From Pollenia angustigena (Eukaryota; Arthropoda; Insecta; Diptera; Polleniidae), in NCBI GenBank assembly GCA_930367215.1, contig OV884059.1, positions 25,816,945 to 25,880,944 on the forward strand: a stretch of DNA of 64,000 nt, in the 5' to 3' direction. The position numbers and the translations under genes were made by a program. Below are positions 11,703 through 22,992 of this stretch, one piece after another (the stretch's first letter is position 1; every line of letters starts with the position of its first letter). A model generated the notes under the pieces. That model did no database searches and was not told where the DNA came from. It saw nothing but the letters and a program-made list of their open reading frames with translations.

Positions 11703-13469
11703 ACTAGCTTAACCCGGTGCGCTTCGCTACACTGCTTTAACCACCTTTGAAAACTCTCCCTTTAATAGTTCTTCAGTAGAGAGATATTAAATATCCTCGG
11801 AGAGGTATTTGCCCCCATGCGCCTACCCGCATTATTTTTATTTTTAAAAAAGTAGTATACCATAAGAGGAACTTCTACAAAGTTTGAACATTCTTACTAT
11901 AACAGTTCTTAAGATATGCGATATTAAACATTGGCGTCCTATGGTGGGTACCACTTCCCCCGCTGCTATTTTGTTTCAATTTTGGGACTCAGAAGATCCT
12001 ACTACCAAAAGTTCAACAAAATGTGTGCAGTGGCTGTTATTAATATTTCTATCTATGAGGGGTACTGCTCCTCTCCTGTCTTCCACGCCTATTTTTATAT
12101 TGAAATTTATAGTTTACCCTAATAGTAGCTGTAACCACTTTTGAAGACTTTCCCTTTAATAGTTTTTCAGTTGAGCGATATTTAATATATGCATCCTATG
12201 TGAGGTGTTTTCCCCATGCGCCTACCCGCTTTATTTTTATTTTCAAAAGTGTAGTATACCATAAGAGTGACTTCCACAAAGTTTGAACATTCTCACTATA
12301 ACAGTTTTTAAGATATCCGATATTAAACATTGGCGTCCTATGGGGGGTAACACTTCCCCCGCTGCTATTTTGCTTCAATTTTGGGGCTCAGAAGATCCTA
12401 CTACCAAAAGTTCAACAAATTGCTTGCAGCGGCTCTTCATTACATTTCTATCTATAAGGGGAACTGCTCCTCCTCTGTCTACCCCGCCCATTACTATATT
12501 GAAATTTAAAGTTTGCCATAATAGTAGTTTTAACTACGTTTGAAGACCCTCCCTTTAATAGTTCTTTAGTTGAGCGATATTTAATGTATGGATCCTATGG
12601 AAGGTATTTCCCCCCCTGCGCCTATCCGCTTTATTTTTATTTTCAATAGTGTAGTATACCATATGAGTGACTTCTACAAAGTTTGAACACTCTCACTATA
12701 ACAGTTCTAAAGATATGCGATATTAAACATTGGCGTCCTATGGGGAAAACCACTTCCCCCGCTGCTACTTTATTTCAATTTTGGGACTCAGAAGATCCTA
12801 CTACCAAAATTTCAACAAAATGCGTGCAGTGGCTCTTATTAATATTTCTATCTATGAGGGGTACTGCTCCTCCCCTGTCTCTCCCGCCCATTTTTATATT
12901 GAAAATTTATAGTTTACTATAATAGTAGCTTAAACCACGTTTGAAGACTCTCCCTTTAATAGTTCTTCAGTTGAGCGATATTTAATGCATGCATCCTATG
13001 GGAGGTATTTCCCCCCCTGCGCCTACCCGCTTTATTTTTATTTTCAAAAGTGTAGTATACCATAAGAGTGACTTCTAGAAAGTTTGAACATTCTCACTAT
13101 AACAGTTCTTAAGATATGCGATGTTAAACATTGGCGTCCTATGGGGGATTCAAATACCCCCGCTGCTATTTTATTTCAATTTCGGGGCTCAGAAGATCCT
13201 ACTACAAAAAGTTTAGCAAAATGCGTCCAGCGGCTCTTAAGATATGCGATAATAAATATTGGCATCCTATGGGGGGTACCAATTCCCCTGCCCCTATCGA
13301 AAAAATAAGTAGCCTATTTTATTTTAAGGGCTCACGTGATGTTACTGTAAAAATTTCAGGAAAATCGGTTCAGTAGTTTCGGAGTCTATAAGCCAACAAA
13401 CAAACACACAAACATACAAACATTTTTCATTTTTATATATATAGATAGATAGATAGATAGATAGATAGG
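11703..13469 (+). repeat. Element of four ~400-bp tandem units, copy 1
   Basis: A landmark near atgcgatattaaacattggc recurs at about 400-bp steps (units begin near 11884, 12283, 12683 and 13084). The left boundary reads actagcttaacccggtgcgc. The right end is a frequently seen tail, ggttcagtagtttcggagtc, then caaacaaacacacaaacat and (gata)n. The four similar short frames starting with MNxLTITV are repeat translations, not genes. An inverted copy with three units is at 33973-35301. Family unnamed; the tail resembles non-autonomous or LINE-tail repeats in insects. Confidence 0.8.
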
Positions 13470-13642
13470 AAAGAATTATGTAAAATAAATCATGTATAAA
13501 GGTATATTAACTAAAATAACAAAACAATAATACATTTAAATTTTAGCATTATTTTTTGGCAGTTTAGGATTTTTTTTGGCATTTTTTAGCATTGCTTGAA
13601 AGCCGATTTAGCTGTAAAATATTTTTGGATATGGCCACACTG

Positions 13643-13970
13643 CGTATGAGCGAAAATGTCACTCTCTTTACAGATATGTTTGTTACAAACGACCTCTTTA
13701 TTGGTGGAACTCTGTTCCCTCACAAACGTATCCAAAAAGTGACTTGGGTGTCCCCCTATCAGCGGACTGAAAATCAAATTGACCATATCGTCATCAGAAG
13801 AAAGTGGCAAGGACCACTTCTTGACGTGGAAAATAGAAGGGAACTAGTTGAATTACTACTGTCCGTCTCAAAATTGTAGCTACAAAACAGAAAACTGGAC
13901 ATTAGAAAGTTAGAACAGCCAGCCATATCCGCGGAATATGTTCCCCCTTCTCTTCAGTTGGGTGCAAGAC
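13643..13970 (+). pseudogene. LINE endonuclease remnant, part 3 of 3
   Basis: After the cgtatgag duplication the endonuclease resumes: MSENVTLFTDMFVTNDLFIG, GGTLFPHKRIQKVTW, SPYQRTENQIDHIVI and RRKWQGPLLDV. The R-T-E-N-Q-I-D-H-I block is diagnostic of this LINE endonuclease subgroup. The expected S-D-H-H motif is degraded and a stop follows at about 13877, after which LQNRKLDIRK-like sequence continues. No reverse transcriptase follows, so the LINE is also 3'-truncated. Confidence 0.85.
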
Positions 13971-14640
13971 CGAATTAAGAAGCTTTAGTTAGTGAAGCCG
14001 ATGTTTGTTGTTTGCACCTGGCCGTAAGGCTGTCTAAGTATTAAAGCTTTAGTTAGCGAAACCCTTGCAACCTGGCCAGAGAAGCTTTAGTTAGCCATTC
14101 GGGATTTTAATAAATAATTAAAATCTATGTACTATGTATAACACGATTACTAAAATAAAAGTTGTTTCAATAGATTTTAAAGCCGTTATTTTTTCCTATT
14201 TTATTGTAGAATTTGTCAAAATAAGAAAACGTAAATTCACCCAAAAATGTTTCTCAACTATTGTTATACTAAATTATTTCCCAATAATTACCAACAATTT
14301 GTAAAATTTTGTATGGATATTTTTAAGGCGATTTTCTTTGGGCGAATTTTCTGGCAGCCGCAGATCAATAGTTCACATAAAACACGTTTAGTTAGAACTT
14401 GCACTACAACATTCACGTTTGACATATTTTTAAAAGTGAATTATTGTCTTAACTACTTTTTGGACGCCTACGTCACCAAGACAGTTAGTTGTGTTTTCGG
14501 CAACTAATATGAATGTATTTTCTTACTGTTTTGCCAGTACTGTCTAATGTAAACGCTGTGTGAAAGGAAAAACTAAATTCGAGCATTTCGATAACAGATT
14601 AAAACTTTTTAAATATATGTATTGCCACTCGTAAAACTGC
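13971..14640. other. Gene-free stretch with aagctttagttag repeats
   Basis: aagctttagttagNgaa recurs three times between about 13980 and 14100 together with cctggcc words, a small degenerate tandem tract. The 86-codon frame at 14247 has no domain signature. Otherwise nothing. Confidence 0.4.
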
Positions 14641-14999
14641 TCTGAGTGTAGAAGCAGCTCGCGCTTTTTGTCATTATTTTTTAAGGACAAACAGGTCGTT
14701 TTTGTTTGTCAGCTTTTGTTGCGTTTTGCGTTGTCAACCCGCATTGGTTAGTTTTTCGGCGTCGTATAACTGTACCGAGTTACAGTTTTTGCGGTTTCTG
14801 CATTAACTATATGCAATCGTTTTTAACCTTGAATAAATAATGTGACTGGTGGAGAACCATATATAACTCGGACATTTTGCTGGTGGAGTACCAGGAAATA
14901 ACTCAGAAGTTTACTGGTGGAGACCAAAATACTCTGGAGCGGATTCTTGAAGCTCTCGCCTTCCTATACGAAGGTTTAGGTCGAACGAGGACTTTGCGG
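14641..14999 (+). repeat. Three 34-bp units with ctggtggag; possible LTR edge
   Basis: ctggtggag occurs at 14846, 14880 and 14914, exactly 34 bp apart, each followed by acca-like sequence and ataactc-like sequence. Immediately upstream is gaataaataatg, which could be a polyadenylation region, so this may be the LTR and leader of a decayed LTR retrotransposon. No coding region or second LTR is present, so that reading is only a suggestion. Confidence 0.4.
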
Positions 15000-16805
15000 T
15001 TAAGGCTCCAAAAATTTGTGTGATACCCTGGCATTATAACTGTAAATAGTTCGCCAAAAAATTTTTAGTTTTAAGGAAAAAAAAAATATATATTGCAAGT
15101 TTGAAAAATTATTTCCCGAAGTATTTCGGTTTTTGGCTGAAAAATTTGACCTCAAATTAAAAAAAAATATACAATTAAAAAAACATTCGAGTACGATCTT
15201 ATACATTTCTAACTTGAAACTACTCAAAACTTACTTTAGATAGGTATGACCAGTCACTTGAAACTTCAAATGAATCTTGAATTTACAGCTTTTATATGAA
15301 ACCGAATAAGAAAACACAATGGAAAAAATCGACCAAATCTTTTAATTTACATGAAGTACATAAAAGCATTCCATCAGCTGTATTTGCAGATACCAAATAA
15401 AAGTGCATTTAATTTTTTTAATTTTTTTGCAAGAACATTTTCCATCCAAGCACTTTATTTTTGGCTTAAATGAAAACGAAGAAAAGGCCAAGAGCACCAC
15501 AATCTGTATGGGTGGAAAATTTTAATTTAATTTCGTTTGAAAATGAAATGGTTTAAATTTAAAATATGTATTTTTATTTGTTCATTTTGTGCAATATGTA
15601 CTTTAATCACTGAGTTAAACTAGAAAAATCCATTAAAATACTTGAAATTATCATTTCCATAAGAGAACATACACAAACCAACACCTACATACAAAAGTAA
15701 AAGCAAATAAACATCCTAGAAAGAATTATCATCAGCATCATCATCAAACATTCAACAAACGAGTACACACAGCCATTGTAGAGCACAAAAATCAAACTAA
15801 ACCATGCAACTAAACAATGCAAGAAATTCAACATCCATCCATAAACCCATCGTCATCATCGTATTTAAACAGCAGCAAAAATGGTATCAAATGCACAAAA
15901 AGATTTTCATTTTAATTTTTTTTAAAAAACAAAACTAGAAAAAATATCACAATAATACAAATGCTGGCAAAAGCCACTTATCCTTGAAATATTGTACTGA
16001 AACTATACTCGTACTCACAGAAAAAAAAAAAAAAAAAATAGTTGCTATAGCTGGTTAAAAACTATATCACCAACGACAACAAGAACAACAACCATTAGGA
16101 CGACGACAACATAAAAGAAAAGAGCAACGTTTTGCATCCATCTATCCAACACCGTTCGTTGTTTGCTCTTATAAACATTTGAAACAAAAAGGGTCTGGTG
16201 GTGTGTTGCAGAGCAGGAGATTTCTTTAACAGGTTTTTTTTTAGCTTTTTGCTTTATACAATTTTTATAAAATGAAATGTTATAGTTTTTTCCCTTTATT
16301 ATTATTGTTGTTGTCAACGTATGTGTTACTGTTTTTTGAGTTGTTGTTGCTGTTACATATTTTTTTGTGTCCATGTCCTGGTTGTGTATTTCGAATCTAC
16401 ACGTTTATAACAAAGTAAAACGTTCGTTCATACATTACTTAAGATTAAAAGGTTTAACACGAGTTTTTTTTTGTTCAAAAAATATATGTATAAATTAACC
16501 ATTTAACGCTTTAAGCCGGAGTGGGGAATTAAGGTTAATGAAGAGGAGAATTGAAGGAAGCAAAAAGGCATATTTAAAAAAGATTTTTATTAAATAATTT
16601 GTAAATGGGATATACCTACCTACAAGAATATTTCTATTTGGCAAAAATATTGTTTGCAAAAAAATGCATTTTTACATTATAATATATTTTGTTTTTACTA
16701 CATATTTTAACAAAAACAGAGGCTTACAATTTTAGGAAAAACAGCTCTGCTTCAAAAAGTCAAATGGTTTAAGAGTTATTAAGTTTTTTGTGTCTCGTGT
16801 AACCC
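15000..16805. other. Plain AT-rich DNA
   Basis: Contains simple sequence such as atcatcagcatcatcatca near 15728 and an A-tract at 16021-16039. Short frames are interrupted and AT-driven. I see no gene or element here. Confidence 0.5.
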
Positions 16806-17973
16806 GTTTCTGTATTTCTCCCATCGTAAAACTTTTCGCATGAAACGTGTGAATTGCAACAAAAATAGTGTGAAATGAAACAAAAATTGGTTTTTCTCAC
16901 ACAAGTGTTTCTTTTCTGTATCTTTTTTTGCGAGAATTATCTGTCATTTAAATAATTTTCCAGCAATTATTGGAAGGATGCGAGAAAAAGTGTTTCTATA
17001 ACAATATTTTGCGAATCGTTTCTTTCAACAACTGTCAAAATAAGTCACATTTGAAATTGGTGGCGAGAAAAACAAAATGTAGATATTTTGAATTTAAAAT
17101 ATGTTTATATACTATTTTTTTAAAATAAATAAAAAAAAATAGAAGGAATATAAATGATGAATGCATCAGTGTTGCCAGATAAATTTGTGTCAAAATCGTC
17201 AATTTCCTGAGAAAAAAATAAAAAATATCGTCTTTTTTGTTTTAAGAATCGTGCAATTTAAAATCAATTTTAAACAAATTTGTTTCGACTTTTATTATTT
17301 ATTTTATAAATAAAGTTTACGGGTATTTAATAATTTCATTAAATTTATATATTTATTTTGTTAAGCTGGAGGATTATTTTTTACAAAATTATTTATTTTC
17401 TTTAATCCGATAACAATTTAAAATTGTTATTTTCCCCTGGAGAAGTTACACAAAGGCATGGGAAAATATAATTTTAAACAAAAAAAAAAAAAAAAAGATA
17501 TTTTTACAAAAGCAAAAAAAAAAAAAAACCAAGCTTAATCAAATAAACATACATCCTTTTTTAAAATAGATATATATTTATAAAAACCGAGATAAAAATG
17601 GGAAATTTTTAAATTAAATCAGCTTTGATTATTATAAATATTCTGGGGTTTTATGGAATTGATAGTGACAACGTTGTTTTATATTTATATCGTATGTAGT
17701 CCGAAATAGTATATTATTGAAATTTAGCTATATCGGTTTACAAATGGCTGAGATATAAATCTTTAATTTACCTATTCCTATAATCTTTTTTACCTGAAAT
17801 AGAATACCTGGTAGTTAAAATTAAAAAAATCGGTTCATAACTAAACGGGTTAAGGACCCAGTAAAATCTTACATACAGTTCTACTGAAAAACTAATGAAT
17901 TTTACAAGGGTTGTGCCAAAATGAACAAATTCAAAAGTAAGTAATTTTTTTTTATCTAAATACATCCAGAAAA

Positions 17974-18210
17974 CAGGGGTCTAATCACCGCATACGATAT
18001 CGAGCAAAATTGATCGTAATTATTTATTTTGGTATCATGAAACTCGATATCGAATGAAAATTATGAAATTTGAAATAATAGCATTCGTTATCGAGTAACT
18101 CGACATTACATATATCGAGTTTTCATTCGATACGTCAGTGTCTGTCGTATGCAAAAACATTCGATAGTTTATTCGATACGATAGTATCGAATGCGGTGAT
18201 TAGACCCCTG
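17974..18210 (+). mobile_element. 237-bp MITE (caggggtctaatcaccgca)
   Basis: Ends caggggtctaatcaccgca and tgcggtgattagacccctg are inverted repeats of about 27 bp. The interior is full of atcgaat/attcgat words and partly palindromic. A close copy in opposite orientation is 33266-33500. No clear target duplication. Confidence 0.78.
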
Positions 18211-18373
18211 TAGTTTTCGAAGTTCTTATGGATGAAAGCTACTTAATAACGAGTGAAAGAAGCTATCCATTTTGAAAAAGTTTTTACTGGGAGACAAACA
18301 AATTTCTTTCTTGCCGGAATTATGGTTTTGGCACAAAAGTGTACATATAAGATAAGAATATCAAATATCAATC

Positions 18374-18877
18374 GGTGGCATGTCATAACGTCCAGTGTCA
18401 TAGTGTCCATGGACGTTATGACACTCCAAAAAGTGTCATAGTGTCCATGGACATTATGACACTTTCAAAAGTGTCATAACGTCCATGGACACTATGACAC
18501 TTTGCCAATGGACATTATGACACTTTCAAAAGTGTCATTAGGTCCATAATTACTAAAGAAGTTAAATACAAAAAATGATCTGCATACACGCAGAGAAAAA
18601 CATGTTTCATTATGGTCCCAACCAAGAAAACTATTTTTAAAGTAACTAATTTAACCATAATATGGTTGTCGGTGACAATGATTTGGTTAAATGAAACATA
18701 ATATGGTAAAAAAAATGTTAAAAATGGTTTTGCTGTTTTTTCTCTGGGTGTATATATTAAATATATAACGAAAACAATTTTGGGCGCTATGACATTTCTT
18801 TGATGGACGTTATGACACTTTCAAAAGTATCATAACGTCCATGGACATTATGACACTGGACGTTATGACATGTCACC
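18374..18877. mobile_element. Mutator-like foldback element, 9-bp TSD
   Basis: Ends ggtggcatgtcataacgtcc and its complement bound a 504-bp block flanked exactly by atatcaatc at 18365-18373 and 18878-18886. A 9-bp duplication is typical of Mutator-like elements. The arms are built of repeated palindromic units (gtgtcataNNgtccatggac and inverse, joined by tttcaaaagtgtcat). A 166-bp MITE (18586-18751) sits in the centre. No coding capacity; superfamily inferred from duplication length and foldback structure. Confidence 0.75.
18586..18751. mobile_element. Nested MITE with acacNcagagaaaaa ends
   Basis: Left end acacgcagagaaaaa and right end tttttctctgggtgt are inverted repeats. The interior carries repeated ccataatatggt and ggttaaat words in both orientations. 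It lies in the middle of the Mutator-like element, so it inserted later. Confidence 0.6.
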
Positions 18878-19641
18878 ATATCAATCATATTTTGTATATG
18901 TATATAAGAAGTATTAAATCTTCAAAATAGGCCAAGTCGGTCCATTACTTTCCCTCGAAATTTTGCTTTTGCCGATACATTTTTTAGGGAAGAGACAAAC
19001 AATTTCGAGGACAATTTTCACAATAGGGATAAATATAAAAATTTAACCCTTGTTTCTAAAGATATCTTTTTTTCTAATAAACAAACATATAAAAATATTT
19101 ACAATTATCTTATTTCGAAGACTAAGTGTAAAACGCAACGCCAACAATTTCATTAAAAGCAAAAACAAAATCAAATATATTTTATAAAATTTTATGTTGC
19201 TTTCTACAGACATTCATATTATTTTTTTTTTTTCAATTTTCAACGCCACAAAATAGAAGTATTTCAAATTTAAAAATTCAAGATGAATTTCTATAGAAAG
19301 TAACAACAAAATTATAAAATATTTTTGATTTTGTTTTTGCTTTTGCTTTCGTCACTTTTTTAGCAAAAATCATCAAAACGACACTTTGTTAATATCGGAA
19401 CAAAAAATCGTCAAGATGACGATAACTCGTCAAATCTGGCAGCCCTGTTTTTATTATATTTATTTCTTTTGTTGACGTTTCGCTTTTATTTGACTGGAAA
19501 TATTCCAGTATAAACAGAATTTGTTGTGTCTGTTTTCGCATTCAAATACAGAAACACTTTTATCTCATAAATCGAGAAACGATGGAATTTTTTGTTTCAC
19601 ACTTCATGTAAGAAATTTTACGATGCGAGAAATACAGAAGC

Positions 19642-20709
19642 GAGCTACTGCTGAACACTCTGTGGTGGTCAGAGTTGGTTTGACAGCGACTGTTTATATT
19701 TAATGAATCAGAAGTAAAAGCACCAGTTTTTTTTTGGAAAATGTCAAATGAAGGAGTGAAAGAAATGGCTGCTTTTCTACTTTGACTGCAGTTTTTTAAA
19801 CGCTGGTTTTAAATAGGTTTCATAGATTTTGATAAAAATTAATTTTAATTTTTGAAAAAGTGAACCTTTTTTTGTTTTTGCTTTTTACTTATGCATATCA
19901 GGGATGGAAACTATGGTGCAGTAGTACTTTTTTATGCTACATTGGTGGCTATCTTTAAAGTCTTTTTTCTAAGTATATATGTATATATCAAGAGATGAGC
20001 CAGAAAATATTTAATTGTTTCCGTCAGAGTCTCAAATCTACCTTTTGTAATTGAAGTTGATAAAAAAAACTAAAGTCCATTTTCCATCCCTGATACGCAT
20101 GTGTTTGCAGCGTTGCCAATAGAAGAAAGTCTCTGACAATGATGGCATTGAAATAGTCGAATTTCATGCCATTTGCTTTTGTGTTTTTACACATGCCTCT
20201 GCCAGTTTATAGTGCTGGTTCACACACGTCAAGTTTGTGACTCCGCCAGTCCATGAAGCGCACCAAACACTTAATTTCTGTGGGTGTAATGGTGTTTCGA
20301 TAAAACAACGTTATGTACCCATAAAACAAAAAATGGGCTTCAAATTTTATCTTGAGAGTCAAAAATTCATTAACAAGGTTTCGTTTAAATGTACTAAATT
20401 CCCAATTCATACTATTGACAAACTGAAATTTATTGATGATGGGATAAGCTATTCATTCATACAGGCGCATTTTACCAGATCATCATCATCTTTTATAATA
20501 AGTTTGACGAATATAAACATTATTTTGATAGAAAATTTCAACCATTTGCAAGCGCTGCCCTGATGTAATTCTATTCACAAGCAATGGTCTTGTCTTGCAA
20601 TTTCTGTTGCAGCAATTCTTAAGTTAATTTGTGCGTGTAATGACAGGATTGGGAGGGTTTCATGTACTCTGCAATTATGTTTTGTTTAGTTATTCTCATC
20701 AATCCAAAC
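19642..20709. other. Gene-free stretch with repeat scraps
   Basis: 19673-19830 (ggtttgacagcgactgttta, then gcttttctactttgactgca) is an uninterrupted version of sequence split between 59945-59988 and 61394-61474. gtgctggttcacac at 20213 matches the 47590 MITE end. 20420-20520 (gatgggataagctattc) is a scrap of the 30294 element. The 108-codon frame at 20237 overlaps these scraps and shows no domain. Confidence 0.5.
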
Positions 20710-20712
20710 TAA

Positions 20713-20901
20713 AGCTTCGTACAGACGATGGCCAGATCTTACAATGTTGTTATTGAAATTGCCTAAAAATGTCTTGCAACTGTGTGAACATTGTAAGCTC
20801 AATTTCATCTGGAAGGTGTGTAAAATTAATGCATCTGACAATGGCACCATTGTCAGAAAAATGACAACATTGTAAGATCTGACCATTTTCTGTACGAAGC
20901 T
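20713..20901 (+). mobile_element. 189-bp TAA-flanked MITE (agcttcgtacagacgatgg), copy 1
   Basis: About 43 bp of agcttcgtacagacgatggN at the left is inverted at the right. TAA flanks both sides (20710-20712, 20902-20904), a PIF/Harbinger-like signature. An equal-length copy with the same polarity is 22189-22377. The frames read from it are artefacts. The right TAA is shared with the next MITE. Confidence 0.85.
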
Positions 20902-20904
20902 TAA

Positions 20905-21046
20905 GTCTAATTTTACACTATTAAAGTTTTCTTTCAGAAAGACTGAGTTTATTGATGAGAGCGGTGAGAATAATGCATGTTCTCTTCCCTTCTCACCCAT
21001 AAACTCAGACTTTGTGATAGAAAACTTTCGTAGTGTGAGCCCAGAC
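20905..21046. mobile_element. TAA-flanked MITE of the 10749 family
   Basis: Left gtctaattttacactattaa and right end tagtgtgagcccagac are diverged inverted repeats around a gagagcggtgagaa loop. TAA occurs at 20902-20904 and 21047-21049. It abuts the preceding MITE with the TAA in common. Confidence 0.78.
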
Positions 21047-22070
21047 TAAACAAAAATCAACTATCAGCTATTCAATGTCTTGTCAAATAAAGCAGTGCTG
21101 CCAACTCAAAGTTGTAAACCTTTAAAAGAAACACCCTGTATTATATTTTATCACTTTTTGCCAAGTCCTCTTTTTACAATTCATTGTATTAAAAAAAAGA
21201 TATCTGAATGTATATACCTACCTACATAATGTTTTTTTTTACTTTACTGCCAGTTGCAGTTTAGTACAATAAAAAAAATCAAACGTTTTACATTTCATTT
21301 CACACTTTGTTATGAAAGAAAATAATTTATACAGATTTAGTGCGAATTTCTTTTGTCAGTTTGTGGTTTTGATACAAATTTATAGAATTTTGCTCTTTTG
21401 CTGATATTTTTTAGACTTTTTTTAGTTTTCATTATTTGCTTTTGAAAGCCGTCAAAAAAAAAAAAAAAAAAATCAAATAAATATAAAAAAAGCTTTAGAA
21501 GAATATAACCTTGATGAACACATGATGAGTTAGAAATGGAAAACAATTTTTCATATGTACGTTAAATAAAAAAAGCGAAAGAAAATAATAAATTAATGGC
21601 GTTAATTAAGTTAAAAAAGGAACAACAGAGTGGTTTTTATATGGTTACCCTAATTAGGTTTTATTAAAAGGTTACGAAACCAAACAAAAAAAAAAAAAAA
21701 AGAATGTTAAACCGGCATCATTATATATATTCTTTTATTCCAGTCCAATTGCAAAATTAAATAAGAAAGCTGAACGCTTTTTGTGCTTTTAAAAGTTTAA
21801 AGAAAATTAGTATTTTTAACAGTATTGCCAAGTTGCTATTTTTTAATTAATTTTTTTAATAACATTATTATTTTATAAAAACTCAGCATTTTATTATAAT
21901 CTGTTGCATTTTTTGAGTTGTGTCTCTCTTTTTTTTCAAAGGCTAAATAAATCAACAAAAGTGATGACTTGGAGACACGTGATCTCAGGTTTCCTGCAGA
22001 GTTTTTAATATTCACTCAAATATGCTTTATACTTTTTTCATATGCTTGTTGTGTGATTTATTTGTTACCC
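21047..22070. other. AT-rich DNA with homopolymer tracts
   Basis: A-tracts near 21454-21471 and 21685-21701. No gene or repeat family recognised. Confidence 0.45.
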
Positions 22071-22188
22071 TGCGGCCACACGTTCAAGTTGTTCTTGATA
22101 GTCTTTTACGTATACTGCTTGTCAAAATTTACATAAATTGAAAGCTGTGACGTAGTCTTCACTCAATTTGTAAGCAATTTACTTCTAA

Positions 22189-22377
22189 AGCTTCGTACAG
22201 ACGATGGTCAGATCTTACAATGTTGTCATTAAAATTGCCTAAAAATGTCTTGCAACTGTCTGAACATTGTAAGCTCATTTTCATTTGGCAGATGTGTAAA
22301 ATTAATGCATCTGACAATGGCACCATTGTCAGAAAAATGACAATATTGTAATATCTGACCATCGTCTGTACGAAGCT
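22189..22377 (+). mobile_element. 189-bp TAA-flanked MITE, copy 2
   Basis: Same length, ends and polarity as 20713-20901, flanked by TAA at 22186-22188 and 22378-22380. The high similarity and equal length indicate a recently amplified family. Confidence 0.85.
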
Positions 22378-22523
22378 TAAGATGTCAACAACAACACAAT
22401 TTATAAAGACAAACTTGTACTCAGCTGTTAAATTGAAAGTAAAATTGCCAAACAAATGGAAAGGTGAAATTGAAAGTAAAAGTAAAAAGTAAAAGTGTAT
22501 TGCAAATTGAAAGGAATTGAAAG

Positions 22524-22960
22524 CAGTGTTCGAAAATAAACAGTACATTATTTAACGTTCGGCTCACACACCCAGGAACGATATCTATTTTTTTAGTGTT
22601 GTGTAGACAAACACAACCCTTAATACCGTTCGTAACTATTTTCAAGAAAGAACCGAACATTATATAATGTTCGGTTCTTCGTTAAAAAACAGAACAATTG
22701 TAGTGATACTGTAGACAAACATTATATTTTAATGTTCTATAATGTTTTTTCGTGTGTGTATTTTGTTTTTGTAAAATATGTTTGGTTTTTTTTTACCAGT
22801 CAAAAGGGACGAACATTAACGAGCCGAACCGAACACATTGAAGTTTGTGGATTTTCAAAAAAAAACCAAACGGAATTAAATGTTCACATCTTTGTGTTTT
22901 CCACAAATCTACCGAACCGAACATTAAGAAACGATATTTAGTGTTTATTTTCGAACACTG
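22524..22960 (+). mobile_element. 437-bp hAT MITE with exact 8-bp TSD
   Basis: Ends cagtgttcgaaaataaaca and tgtttattttcgaacactg-like (agtgtttattttcgaacactg) are inverted repeats. attgaaag occurs exactly at 22516-22523 and 22961-22968. The interior has inverted gaacattaa/ttaatgttcg and ccgaaccgaac words. Parts of a second copy are scattered at 30798-30849, 32911-32978 and 36043-36110. No coding capacity. Confidence 0.88.
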
Positions 22961-22992
22961 ATTGAAAGGCAAAACTTGATCGTGTGGCCGCC

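Larger units (their letters stand above)
10288..13642. mobile_element. hAT element (8-bp TSD), heavily nested
   Basis: Left end cagcgtggccat and right end atggccacactg are inverted repeats. The 8-mer cgtatgag occurs exactly at 10280-10287 and 13643-13650, interrupting the LINE endonuclease. A transposase C-terminus survives at 10922-11140, confirming the superfamily. Near both ends the word tttagcattttt recurs. Inside lie a TAA-flanked MITE (10749-10898), a second MITE-like block (11144-11395) and a 1.77-kb tandem-repeat element (11703-13469), so the native hAT sequence is only about a third of the span. Confidence 0.88.
17167..19446. mobile_element. hAT-like element with cagtgttgccagat ends
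   Basis: Left end cagtgttgccagat pairs with right end atctggcagccctg. Next to both ends the words atcgtcaa and cgtcaaat recur. A related end (aatcgtcaaatatggcagca) lies near 23885-23922. The flanking 8-mers do not match, so the insertion may be rearranged. It hosts 17974-18210 and 18374-18877. 17640-17880 resembles the aaatcggtt-type dispersed repeat. Confidence 0.5.
16806..19641. mobile_element. Composite bounded by ~45-bp inverted repeats
   Basis: gtttctgtatttctcccatc at 16806 is inverted at about 19597-19641 (gatgcgagaaatacagaagc). Subterminal words such as gcgagaaa, gtttct and gtgtgaaa are frequent at both ends and again in the 57247-57964 element, suggesting one superfamily. A second element (17167-19446) lies inside and itself holds two MITEs. 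No coding sequence. Confidence 0.55.
22071..22992. mobile_element. Element with cggccacacgNNcaagtt ends, hosting two MITEs
   Basis: cggccacacgttcaagtt (22073-22090) is inverted at 22973-22990 (aacttgatcgtgtggccg). Between them lie a 189-bp PIF-like MITE and a 437-bp hAT MITE; the residual native sequence is about 300 bp. A gaaagtaaaagtaaa tract sits near 22470. No duplication is certain. Confidence 0.6.

Noticed and set aside
11884..13376. Family of short related proteins starting MNxLTITV
   Set aside because: They are translations of the 400-bp tandem unit, occur in more than one frame and lack conserved codon use.
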